DNA from: Agrostemma githago
Lineage: Eukaryota > Streptophyta > Magnoliopsida > Caryophyllales > Caryophyllaceae
Direction: 5' to 3'
Assembly (NCBI GenBank): GCA_958450325.1
Contig: OY288244.1
Span: 30,792,424 to 30,856,423, forward strand
Length of the DNA stretch: 64,000 nucleotides
Translations under genes and position numbers: made by a program
Shown here: piece after piece, positions 21,150 through 31,727 of the stretch
Layout of the letters: the number at the start of each line of letters is the position of its first letter
How positions within the stretch are numbered: the stretch's first letter is position 1
Notes under the pieces: generated by a model
What the model was told of the DNA's origin: nothing
The model's database searches: none
What the model saw: only the letters and a program-made list of their open reading frames with translations

Positions 21150-22507
21150 AGTTGCCCATCTTCGTAGAGCTTTCTTGGCCCGGTTTTCAGTTCCGGAGGA
21201 TATTCCCCTAACGTTAAGTAGGTTAGAATAGCCTGATACCAAGGTTCTGGATCAGTTATTTCAATATCTTGGATAGTGTGGATGTATGCCGGCTCGGACC
21301 GCCTTTCGACGCAAATGGGCATGCTGGTTAGATGTGCTGGGATATTCAGTAAAGATGCTAACTTTGAGAGAGCATCTGCAAACTGGTTTTCTTCCCGGGG
21401 CAGATAAATGTATTCCACCTTTTGGAATTGTTTTTCGAGAACCCTTACTCGTGCTTGGTAAGCCACGAGATTTGCGTTCCGAGTCTTCCATTTTTGTAAG
21501 GCTTGATTTATGACTAAAGATGAGTCACCGTGGCCCCGGAGGTTTGTTACTCCTAAATCAGCGGCGGCTTGCAGTCCGTGAATGCACGCTTCGTACTCGG
21601 CTGCGTTGTTAGTCACGTTAAAATCTAGCTTGATGGATAACGGGGTGTGTTCCCCTTGTGGTGAGATTAGCAAGATCCCGACACCAAATCCTCGGAAGTT
21701 GGACGCTCCGTCAAAATATAGATCCCATGTGTCGGTGTCGGTATGGAATATGTCTTCATCTGGGAAGGCCCAACTATCGGTGTATTCTTCTTCGGATACC
21801 GGACTATCGGCGAGGAATTCCGCTACTACTCGGCCTTTGATGGATTTTAAAGGTACGAACTTGAGGTCGAAGTCAGCTAGCATTAAAGTCCATCTGGATA
21901 TACGACCGTTGAGGATGAGCTTCTCGAATAGATATTTGATTGGATCCATTTTGGATAGCACATGTACCTCGTGACTAAGGATGTAGTGTCGGAGCTTTTT
22001 AGTGGCCCATACTAAAGCTAGACACGTCTTCTCGAGCATTGTGTATTTGCACTCGTATTCCAAGAACTTTTTACTGATGTAGTAAATAGCCCGCTCTTCG
22101 GAATCGACCGTCTGGGCTAGCATAGCGCCCATGGCAGTCTTGGTTGTTGTCAAGTATAGCGACAGAGGCAAACCGTGCTGAGGTGGCATTAACACCGGTG
22201 GAGAGGATAGAATCTCCTTAATCTTATCGAAAGCCATTTGACATTTGTCGTCCCATAGTGTTTGTTCTCCTATCTTCAGTTTCTTGAAAATGGGTTCACA
22301 TACCATGGTTAGTTTTGAAATGAACCGGCTTATATATTGGACTTTCCCGAGAAACCCCCTTATCTCCTTTTTGGTTTTAGGTGGTTGCATCTCGGTGATG
22401 GCCTTGATCTTTGCTGGATCAACTTCGATGCCACGCTGGCTGACAATGTGGCCCAGTAGCTTGCCCGATGTTACCCCGAAACTGCATTTTTGAGGGTTTA
22501 ACCTCAT
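21150..22507 (-). pseudogene. Element B RT thumb, RNase H and second (archaeal-type) RNase H
   Basis: Open for most of 513 codons. The RT connection (SGKLLGHIVSQRGIEVDPAKI, GFLGKVQYISRFI) leads to the native RNase H (LPLSLYLTTTKTAMGAMLAQ), where the first catalytic Asp of the family is not present. A second RNase H follows with all four acidic motifs: LYFDGAS, NNAAEYEA, HGDSSLV and NQFADALSKLA. A dual RNase H is a hallmark of the Tat lineage, where the extra domain is of archaeal type. The second domain probably does the RNA removal. The frame shifts near 21160. Confidence 0.9.
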
Positions 22508-23640
22508 GTTGTACTTGCGTAGTCGGGTGAAGAACTTCCTTAGGGCTGCAACGTGCCCATTTCAGTCCTTGGATTTGACAATCATGTCGTCGATGTAGAC
22601 CTCCACTTCCTTATGCATCATGTCATGCAATAAAGTGGTGGCGGTCCGTTGATAAGTGGCACCAGCGTTAATAAGCCCAAATGGCATTACGATATAGCAG
22701 TAAGTCCCCAAGGTGTGATGAAGGTGGTCTTACTCATGTCTTCTTCCGCCATTTTGATCTGATTATATCCGGCATACCCGTCCATGAATGATAGAAGGGC
22801 ATGGTCGGCCGTGTTATCCACCAGTATGTCGATGTGTGGCAACAGAAAATCGTCTTTTGGGCTGGCCTTATTAAGGTCCCAAAAATCTACACATACTCGG
22901 ACTTTGCCATCCTTCTTGGGTACCGGTACTATGTTTGCAACCCAGTCTGGATATTCAGACACTTGGATAAAGCCCGCCTTGAATTGTTTATCAACTTCTT
23001 CTTTGACTTTGAGAGACCATTTGGGCCTCATTCTTCGGAGTTTTTGTTTTACTGGCTTGTACCCGTCTTTGATGGGTATTCGGTGTTCAGCTATCTCCCG
23101 GTCTATTCCCGGCATGTCCTTGTAGGACCAGGCAAAGACGTCTTTGAATTCCTGGAGGAGATCCGTGAATTGTTGTTTCTCCTCGGGATCTAAAGATAGG
23201 CCCAACTTAAGCATCTGAGGTTCTAAAGGGGTTCCTAAGTTGATGGAATCAGTTTCTTCGATTACCGAATCTCGGGACTCCCTTTGTTCGAGTTGCTCGA
23301 TTAGATGCGAAGGCAATGGCACCTGTTCGTCGGGTTTCTCAATGTCATTGCAATTAAGATTTTTGAAAATATTTTGAAAATAAGCCAAGTCGTAAGCAGA
23401 ACGGTTATCGTTATTATTGATAGTGAATTTTGAAAATAGCTCGAAGAGAGCTGCCATCTGATCATTGGTCAGAGGCGGGATAGGGAGAGCCCTCGGGACA
23501 GACTCCGGGGCTCCCGATGGTGTGACTAAAGAAGGGAGAGGGGTTACAGACTCGATCCTAGTACTGGACCCTCTAGACTTCGACTCTGACTCCGACTCTG
23601 ACTCTGACTCGGACTCGGACTCAGATTCGGTAGTATGCAT
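22508..23640 (-). pseudogene. Element B reverse transcriptase, fingers and palm
   Basis: Begins with a Ser-Glu repeat (nine alternating SE pairs) and a variable linker. Then come DVFAWSYKDMPGID, the entry motif VKQKLRRMRP, and RT motifs VRVCVDFWDLNKASPK and LSFMDGYAGYNQI (catalytic Asp of motif A). At about 22715 a one-base deletion breaks the frame after TPWG. In the shifted frame the active-site motif YIDDMIVKS is present (about 22570-22600), followed by an in-frame TGA at 22562-22564. RT copies element RNA into DNA. It needs at least two repairs to be open, so it is dead here. Confidence 0.87.
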
Positions 23641-23670
23641 ATCTCCTTCACCAGTAGTTAGCTTGTAGAC

Positions 23671-25623
23671 TCAACCCTGACTGTCGGTCCCCTTAGTTGT
23701 CTTCCTCCAAGCTCTCTTCCCAGTGTCGGCACCAACTTCAGAGATCAGCTTAGTTGGATCGAACCTGCTGCTGCGGAGAATAAAGCTGACTGACTCCTGT
23801 TTAGGGGTCGGGACGACCTTGTCTTCCCCGAATAGTAGTCCTAGGATGGGCTCAGTATTGTTTGTGCCCTGTTTTGATTCGGCCTGGATAAGGGCAAAGA
23901 TATCATCTGGGATGAAATTGCATTCCCGAGCCAGTTTGGTCCCGGGATATGAGATGGTGGGCTGATAGAGGCCCATTTGAACAGCTCCGAACACTGGGGT
24001 GACGAATGTAACCGCGTTGGTTTGGTTCACGCATCCTGGCACCATAGTGTAACCTAGACCGAGGCGAGATTGCTCGTTGTTTAGGGCTTCGATAATCTTC
24101 CCAACTGGAAGATAGGGCCTTGATGTGACTCCTGGTAGGCAACCCAGATTCTGTAGCATCGTATCGATGCTAGTAGTAAAATATGGTCGAAAAAGGTATT
24201 CTTCCTCGATCATTCTCACAAAGTTGAAACCTCGTGGGTCAGCTGAACCTGCCGTGTTGCAGCTTGACATGGTTATGGGAGTAGCTTCAAGAGTGACGAT
24301 CCCATCTTGTAAAGTTAGCTTGACCTTCCTGTGAAGAGTGGAAGACACGGCTTTGACCGCGTGAATCCATGGTCTCCCGAGTAGCAGATTGAAAGATGAA
24401 GTAACATCGATCACTTGAAATTCTAACTCCTTCTCGATCGGGCCCGTTATGATTGTTAGTTTAACGGCCCCAGCAAGCGATTTTGGGCTCCCATCAAAAG
24501 CCTGGATAGTTTGTGCAGTCGGAAGGTAGTCAGCCTCGGTAATGCCGAGGGCCTTGGCTGTCCTTAAAGGAAGGACGTTTACCGCAGACCCGTCATCAAT
24601 CAGGGTCATTGGGAAATACTTGTTTCGGCAGATCACCGTGATATATAGGGCCAAGTTATGGGTGGTCCCGAATGGTGGAAGGTCGGACTCGGAGAAAGTG
24701 ATAAGTGGGCCTTCTCCTTTAGACTTGTCCTTGAGGTGTGGCAAGATCGTGGCTACCATCTCAGTGGGGGTAACCGATGAGTCGACCTTGATTTCATCAA
24801 GGGCCCTAGTAAGTGCTGCCCGATGCTCCTGAGAACTAACCAAAAGCTGCCATATAGTAATATCAGTTCGGACCCTCTTTAGTTGTCTGACTAAGGCCGT
24901 GTCAGCGTTTAGCTCTTCGGGAGTGAGTTCCGTCTTGGAAGGTTCAGTGACGGTTTCCGGAGTGGCGAGACCGGCCGTGATGGTGTGTGTGCCGGCCAGA
25001 GCTCTGGCTTTAGCTTTCCGGATTTCTTCGATGGTGACGGGGCCAACTTCCCCCTTAGCCAAGTAAACATCATCTTCATCGTCGTTCCATATCCCGTTGA
25101 TTTGGGAAATGAAAGGGGAAATGAGATGAGAGCAGTCGACTACCTCCCCAGTAAAGATGGCATGAGTATCAAGAGGATTATTTTTGTTACTTGGCTTGTC
25201 ACTGGGTAGTGGTATTTTCCCACTTTCGATCAGATCTTGAATAAGATGCTTCAATTTCCAGCATTTCTCCGTGTCGTGCCCATTGCCTTGGTGATAGTGG
25301 CAATAGGCCTGAATGTTGTAGCTCTTGGATCGTTTTTCCACGGGAACTTCTGGGATTGGGCCTATCGGTTGGATTAGGCCTTTCGAAGATAGCCTTTGTA
25401 AGGCATTAGCATAGGTTGTCCCTATGTCGGTGAATACCCGATTTGGAGTATTCTTTTTGGTCGAGGTGTCCAATGAATTAACCTCGTCGAAGATGCTTCG
25501 GGCCGCCGTTGTGGTTGCGGGCTTGCTGGAGGATGAACTGGCTCCTTGATACCCCTTGGTAAAGGCCTTAGTAAGGTTCTCTAGCCTTAGATCGTCTTCG
25601 ATTCGAGTACCCATTTCGGTCAA
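23671..25623 (-). pseudogene. Element B gag zinc knuckle and aspartic protease
   Basis: A 650-codon frame continuing gag. Residues 108-121 form a zinc knuckle with C-X2-H-X4-H-X4-C spacing, a His replacing the usual second Cys; the same variant is in element C. An acidic patch follows (DDEDDVY, ~181-187). Protease occupies ~320-440 with MTLIDDGSAVNVLPL (catalytic D in DDGSA, 343-347) and LLLGRPWIH near 414-421 (the hydrophobic-Gly flap-side motif). The protease cleaves the polyprotein in the particle. The frame stops at 23671-23673. RT resumes 30 bases on in the same frame, a place where Ogre elements are known to carry an intron. Confidence 0.88.
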
Positions 25624-25650
25624 TGTGGCGAAGTCGGGTATGATGGCGTA

Positions 25651-26340
25651 TCAGAGATGAATTTGGTAAGCTGGGAGGAGGTTTTTGACAAAGGCCTCCA
25701 CTAGTACTTTTTCGCTGGGCTTGTCCACCAGCTTAACACTTTCGGTCCTCCACCTTTGAAGGTATTTAGTAAAACCCTCCTTAGGCTCCTGGGCCATAAC
25801 TTCCAGAGTACGCATGGTAGTCTGGATTTCAGCATTATCCGCGTAGTTTCGCGCGAATTCCATTGCAACATCGTCCCAAGTTTTGTATTTCTTGGGGTCA
25901 AGCCTGTAGTACCAGGCTTTTGGGTGCTTTTCCAGAGAGGAAGCAAAGACATGCTTGAACATGGTCGATTTGACCCCCTTAACAGCCATAAAATCCTTGA
26001 AAGCCCGAATATGAAGTACCGGGTCTTCAGTCCCATCGAACATTGGCAAGCCCGTTAAGTTGAGGTTAGCGGGCAGTTCATCAGTTAATGGTGAATAAAT
26101 GCGAGCATTTTCCGTGAGAATATTGTTTCTGGTGGTCGAATGGACCTGTTCTTGTAGCTTTTGGATCGCGCCGGCTAGTGCGGCCAAAGGTCCGTCATCT
26201 TCGATCGAAGCATTGGGGGTTCCTTGTTCCACGGCACTAACCCGAGTGACGATGGCAATCTGGATCTCCATCATTTGTCGCAATTGATCTTGGATTTTGG
26301 CCAATGAAGCCGTCGACTCATCGATGGATTCTTTCGTCAT
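25651..26340 (-). pseudogene. Element B gag, N-terminal/capsid part
   Basis: A 229-codon frame starts with a coiled-coil-like N-terminus (residues ~10-75). It continues with a capsid-like region including LTGLPMFDGTEDPVLHIRAF, AWYYRLDP.KYKTWDD and FTKYLQRWR, the retrotransposon gag pattern (F.G..DP..H...F, W...L, F...R). It assembles the particle that packages element RNA. The frame ends at an in-frame TGA (25651-25653) and continues in the same frame into the next feature, so the natural product was one longer polyprotein. The stop fits a C-to-T change in an Arg codon, the usual decay of methylated plant repeats. Confidence 0.85.
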
Positions 26341-27402
26341 GGTTCGAGTGAAGGGTGGCCTGTCTGTAAGAACACCGCGTAATCAGCAACTTAACCCGAA
26401 TCCTAAGAAAAGTACATCCCGAGCAAGGGAAAAGGAAGAAGACTAAAACGGTAATGACTCGGAAAAGACACCTAGACGGGTGACTTGTGAAAAGGTGGGG
26501 ATTCCTCAGGATCCAACTATGTGGGTTGGGCCCTGTTCGAAGGAAGGTTCACGTGAGACATTCCCAGACTTTTAGACTCGATTGTGTTAATGGGCCAACC
26601 TTTGTAGGAGTATGTCCTACGTAGGTGGGCCTTGCCTTAGTAAAATAAGGCGGACTAGGATAGGGGGGAAACTCGTGATGTAAGATCGACAGAGTTTCGA
26701 CGCTAGAGACTTCAACGACTTATGACACGACCCGACACTGCTAAATACGGGAAGTCTAAGAAGAGGAAGTTTTGAAATATGATATTTTTGAAAAAGGCCA
26801 GAAAAAATCGGGGAGAACCGGCCCTTTTTCGAGGAAAACGGAAAAGGTGGGCCGGGTGATGGTTTGAAAATTTCAAAAATATTTTCGAGTTTTGAATTGG
26901 GCATAATACTGGCTAGAAAAAGGCTATTTTGAGTAAAATCATAAGTCCTAAGTTCGGTATATGTCCGGGGTTTTGAAACTGGATATTTTGAAAAGGATGC
27001 AAATTTTGAAAAATGATGGTTTTTGAAAAAGATGATGTGGATCAAGTAGCACGTAGTCATGGAAACAGTATAATGACACCATATATGCTCTTAAGCTAAG
27101 TCTCGGTCAGTCTATAAGGGTCTATACCAGTGTACATAGCCTATCGAGAATCGGGATGGACTCCCTAAGTCGAGTTGAGCTTAGGACATGCCGTAAAACC
27201 CATACGAATCGGCTAATGGACACCTTTGACATATCCAATTTGGACTACATCAATGGTATAGTGGGACGTTGGTCACCAGTACCGGCCCGGGAAAGATGGG
27301 GTTATGCATGAACCGTAAAACTAAAACGCGTATTGTACTAGTCAAACGATTTCTATTCGAGTCTCACCCTGAGGATGCCGAAGGTTAGTAACGCATCAGT
27401 TA
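26341..27402 (-). other. Element B leader between primer site and gag
   Basis: No conserved protein seen. The longest minus-strand frame (26617-27060) is low in complexity and unrecognised. Expected to be the 5' untranslated leader with packaging signals. Confidence 0.5.
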
Positions 27403-27421
27403 ATCCCCAGCGGAGTCACCA
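27403..27421 (-). other. Primer binding site of element B (tRNA-Arg type)
   Basis: Minus strand TGGTGACTCCGCTGGGGAT, three bases after the 5' LTR. It complements the 3' end of plant tRNA-Arg (acceptor ...CGGAGTCGCCA) with one mismatch. Tat/Ogre elements are known to use tRNA-Arg. Confidence 0.8.
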
Positions 27422-27424
27422 AAT

Positions 27425-29804
27425 TGTGGACATGACTTAGGTCCACCCCGACGCGGCCACGCGCGGGTTTGGGGAGGCGAATGAATCTCCATATGAGATG
27501 GTCAAATTGAAATTTAAATCGAAGTTGGAGTCGCCACCGAGTTTTATGGTTATTCGGAACCGTTCGAGCCCACTCTATGTCGTAGTGGGCCGTGTACAAA
27601 ACACGGCCAATTTTCGATGTCAGAGTTTATTGGGCTCGTCCATTTACAGTTCGATACCGATGCCGACTTGAGCGGTTTATCGTATATTGAATGACTCTCG
27701 TTGCCAATGGTTTCGGACATCCGGAAACCACGGTTCTGAGTAAGGGGTGAGGGTACGTGTTGGGAAGTTCACTAAGAACACCCAACCCCGCCCGCACATT
27801 AGCGGCCTCTACTAGGATATCGAATGATTTTTGAATACGCGCGTTAGTTGAACGATGAATGATATGCAAACATTGTTTTCCTAAGCATGTGAGGAATTGA
27901 ACGGGTTGCTAAGTCGGTTTAATGCATGAAAAATTAACGTCAAAGTTGAATTTAGCATGTGAGATTCGTTTTAGTATAATAAAACAAATGATGAAAAGGA
28001 ATGAATTTGCTACAAGATAAACAAACGAGTTAGTATCGATTTGTAAATAATAATATAGCAAATAAAATAAATATACGAGATCGAGAAAATAAATACTAAT
28101 CGAAATCTGAAAAATATTGCTAAAACGCTGTTTTGTATAAAAAACGAAGTTCGAAAAAATAATAATAATAAAAAAAACGAGAAAGGCGCGTCGTGGCAGC
28201 CGGCCGCGCGGCTCGCCCGGGATTCCGGCAAGTCGCGTGTCGGTCTGTTTTTTTGAAGACGATTTTTCGAAGATTCGACTAAATCGCGTACAAATATTGC
28301 ATAACTTGTACTCGATCTAATATTTTCGATATTCGTTATATTCGATAATTGACTACGAAATCAATATCAAATACTCGGAATAGTTTTGGAAAAGATATAA
28401 ATTTTAGAAATCGTTTCGTAGAATAATAAAATAAAACGAACGAAAAGGCTAAAAAAGACCCGGGTCTCATGCCCGTGCGCAAGTCGCCTGGGCGTGGCGC
28501 GACTCGCGTGCGGGTCTGTCCGATTTTTATTTTTTTGTTCGAAATTGCTAATTTTGATAAATCGCGTACAAAATATGAATTAATTTGTATTCGATTTATG
28601 TTTTCGATATTCGTCGTACCCGATATTCAATTATGAAATCGATATCGAGTATTCGGAATGAATTAGAAAAAAGTTTTGTAAAAAGAAGTTTGAACGAAAA
28701 AAAAAAGATGTAACGATTTTTAACATCGTCGAGATCTTAATATTATTCTTTTTGATACAATATTCGATTATAGAAAATCGATATCATATTTTTAAGAATG
28801 TTCGATATATGAAAATAGTTTTTAATAATATCGATATTAGAAAATAAAAAAACGACGAATGACCCGTAATATAAAAAAAACGAGAAGGAGAAGAAGAGAA
28901 GAAAGAGAAATCGGGTTTGGTACACCCTCAACCTACATGCTTCAGTCTACTCGGATCAGAGCTCGTCGGGACGTGGCTTGGGCACAGGAGCGTCGAGTGG
29001 ATGTTGGTGAGTTGCGGTGGTTCGGTTTAGACGTGAGACGGGTGAAGGGTGTCGGGTATCGGGGTCGGTTTCCTTCGGGTTTTGGATGTACTATCGGTTT
29101 CTTAATGCTAAGGTTGATGCTTTTCAGGAATTATGTATATATCGTTGTGTGAATAATTGATCGTTTTGTGTTGTGATACGATATTTTCTGATATCGAAAG
29201 TGTTGTATGCAAGGGGCTATTTATAGGGAGTTCCCGACCTTGGCTAGGAGAGTTTGAACTATCGTTTAAGATAGGAAACGTAAGAAGCTGAAAGGCATGA
29301 GAATTCCGCTTATTTGTCGAAGAAGCAAGGGAAACACGGCTGGTTTGTGCTGCTCGGCCGAGTGTTTGCACTCGGTCGGGTGTTTGAATCGGTTTTCGGA
29401 TAGGATTCCTACTTGAGATCGAATTCTACCTTAAACGAAATTGTTTAATATTTGTGTAGCTGATTTTTGTGGAGTTTGAGTTCGAACCAACCGTGTGAGG
29501 TGTCACGTTTGACTCACGAGTCTCGGGAAATATCTTTGACCGGGTTCTGACTCGGTCGTTAAAAGACGGTTTTACCCCTGGTGTCGGATTCGACCCAAAT
29601 TAGTGTTATTTGACTCGAAACGACCCACTGGGCCTGAATTTGAGGTTGGTTTTGTGAGATTTGTACTCCTTAAAAAGCCCAAGCTAATTATCCATGATTT
29701 CGAGCCCATTTCCGAGTACGTTAAAGTCTGTTTGCGTCCGATCATCATCGGGTGTTTGTCGGAAACTACTATAGACACCTGGCAACAAAATGTGGGTGTC
29801 TACA
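27425..29804 (-). repeat. 5' LTR of element B
   Basis: 2380 bp, transcribed from the minus strand. It contains A-rich and TCGATAT-rich tracts and two short GC blocks with GTCGCGTG/CGCGACTCGCG words. Pairs with the LTR at 14858-17236. No coding sequence is supported; open frames here are not protein-like. Confidence 0.92.
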
Positions 29805-31126
29805 ATATCGACCTACTACCGGGTAACTATCTTATAGTATGATGTTACATATAAAATGATAGTGTGTTAGAATTTTGATTTCATGATATCGACCTACCGG
29901 GTAGCTATCTTATAGTATGATGTTACATATTTATATGATAGTAGCATTACTCTCTTTCCAACAAATAACGTGAGGAAAAAATGTTTCGAATAAGGTATAA
30001 AGGTGACCCTTCTTTGAATGCCTAATGGGAGATGAATCATTCTGTAATCACTTTGTAGTTTGCTCAAGTTTTAGTACGATTTTTTTTTATCAAAGCATGC
30101 TAACGTCTTGTGAAGCATATGAGAACCTAGCACACTGCAAAGATTACCGAATGATGACAAAATTGCCCACATACCGACAAAGCTTTAGGTATTTTTTTTC
30201 ATATCCTTTTGATGTTTTCTGATTTAGATTTAACTAGCGAATATATCGCCTCGGTACATGATTGAGAGGAATGCTTAGATCAATTAACTACATCATTATC
30301 CTTTGCTTATTGATTCAATATAATTTCTTCTTCTGCTTTATTCAATTTTGCTAAATCTTTAAATTTGTTTCTATGTTGAAATGATTATATTTTATGATAA
30401 TTTTCTCTTCAGGTGCAATGATGTCAATTCTTCCACTGGAAATACTCGTTGACAGAGATCACTAGCAGTGATTTATATGTCACATTTCTTATATTTTTAT
30501 TCTCTTTATTGCAATTTTGTTATATACGATATATATCATGATATTAAGAATGTTGAAGAGAGATGTCATATGCCACAAAAGTGAATCCTTAGAAATGCTA
30601 TTGACTATAATTCAAACTCTTCTTAGAAGGAAGGATTTTTAAAACGTCAATTGATCACGATCAAGTGTGTTACTATTCAAATTGTGATAAGTTACCCAAT
30701 TCGATGTGCCTAGAGTGTAATTCACGTTAGGTCCCATTTCACTTGATATTTATTTGTCATGTGTAGATATCAAATCGAAAACTGCTCTTGGTGGTGCATC
30801 CAGATGAAAGAAGAAATCCTTGCATTTACCTCTAGGAGCTTATTCGTCATACCTTGGAGTTAGGATTCGATCTTTTTTTGAGACGTTTTTATTTTGCACG
30901 AACACTAAAAAAAAGTGATATTTTTTCTGATTTTCTCTTGTACAGATGAAATAATAACCATACTTCTTTTGAATTGATAATGTATTTATTAATTTTATTA
31001 ATGTAATTTTGCGCTTATAAAATCTTGTTTTTGATACACTCGTTAAAGTATATGATGTTTTCAATTAATCTGAACTCCATTTTATTTAAGTTGTTTTTAA
31101 TAGTGGTGAAAACATCAATAGCAAAA
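29805..31126. other. Unassigned AT-rich DNA with a local duplication
   Basis: No supported gene. A ~48-bp block (ATATCGACCTAC...GTATGATGTTACATAT) occurs at about 29805-29852 and again at about 29885-29931, so element B landed at the edge of a tandem duplication. The rest is AT-rich sequence with only short unrecognised frames. Confidence 0.5.
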
Positions 31127-31395
31127 AAAATTAGAGGGGCGAAAAAAAAAAAGCGTCGAGAAGCTTCAAAACCCGATGCAAAGAAGTATAAAGAAGTCTA
31201 ACAATAAAAAGCGTCGTACTAAGAAAGGTTTGACGCGAGGAAGCGTCGAAAAATTTGACACCACAAAGTGTCAAAAATTGCTGACGCCCCAAAACACCAT
31301 GCTTTTGTAAAGCGTCGAGAAATAATATAGCGACGCTTTTAACCGTTGAAATTCACCTTAAAAAGCGTCGAGAAAGTGAGGGATTTGTAGTAGTG
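31127..31395. mobile_element. CACTA (En/Spm-type) transposon end
   Basis: Ends at 31395 with ...GGGATTTGTAGTAGTG, the reverse complement of CACTACTACAAATCCC, a typical CACTA terminus. The preceding 270 bases carry many AAGCGTCG or inverted CGACGCTT words, the subterminal repeats to which CACTA transposase binds. The other end was not found between here and element B, so this is a truncated remnant or its partner is too diverged. Confidence 0.6.
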
Positions 31396-31727
31396 AATGC
31401 CGAGCCTCGGTTATTAGGTTTTGTAAAGCTACTTGGTGGGTGTTTGAGAAGGAGGAAAGAGAGAGAGCGAGGTGTAGTACAGAGGCGGCCTAACGAGACT
31501 CATCTACTGCGAGTAATTTGTATCTACTAATCGTAGGTGAGTATCTTACAAAATATTCTTCTTTTGTTTCCGATGTTGCCAAAATAGAAGACTCAATTAC
31601 CAATTTGCGATAGCTACTGATATTGAGTGAGAATTGGCTGATTTTGTAGGGGCGGATAGAGGGATATAATCTACTGCCCTGGCCTGCTAAGATGCATAAT
31701 AAAGTTTGGAGTGATGCTGATGATTAC
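31396..31727. other. Non-coding stretch before element C
   Basis: No clear gene. Splice-like words (AG/GTGAGTAT near 31537 and TTTTGTAG near 31648) are present, but flanking frames are closed by stops. Confidence 0.35.

Larger units (their letters stand above)
14858..29804 (-). mobile_element. Element B: Ogre/Tat Ty3-gypsy retrotransposon
   Basis: A 14,947-bp element with TSD ATATC at 14853-14857 and 29805-29809. LTRs of 2379 and 2380 bp start TGTAGACACCC and end TCCACA on the minus strand. By eye they differ at roughly 50 sites (about 2%), so insertion is fairly recent. Order on the minus strand: 5' LTR, tRNA-Arg-type primer site, ~1-kb leader, gag-protease, RT, RNase H, extra RNase H, integrase, then an oppositely oriented spliced gene, purine tract, 3' LTR. 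The primer site, the dual RNase H and the antisense gene place it in the Tat/Ogre lineage. Several stops and frameshifts in gag-pol mean this copy cannot make its own proteins. Confidence 0.92.

Noticed and set aside
27403..27421. Possible tRNA gene fragment (also 33893-33910, 40496-40513, 51959-51973)
   Set aside because: Only the 3' ends of tRNAs are matched, each placed a few bases from an LTR; they are primer binding sites, no cloverleaf is present.
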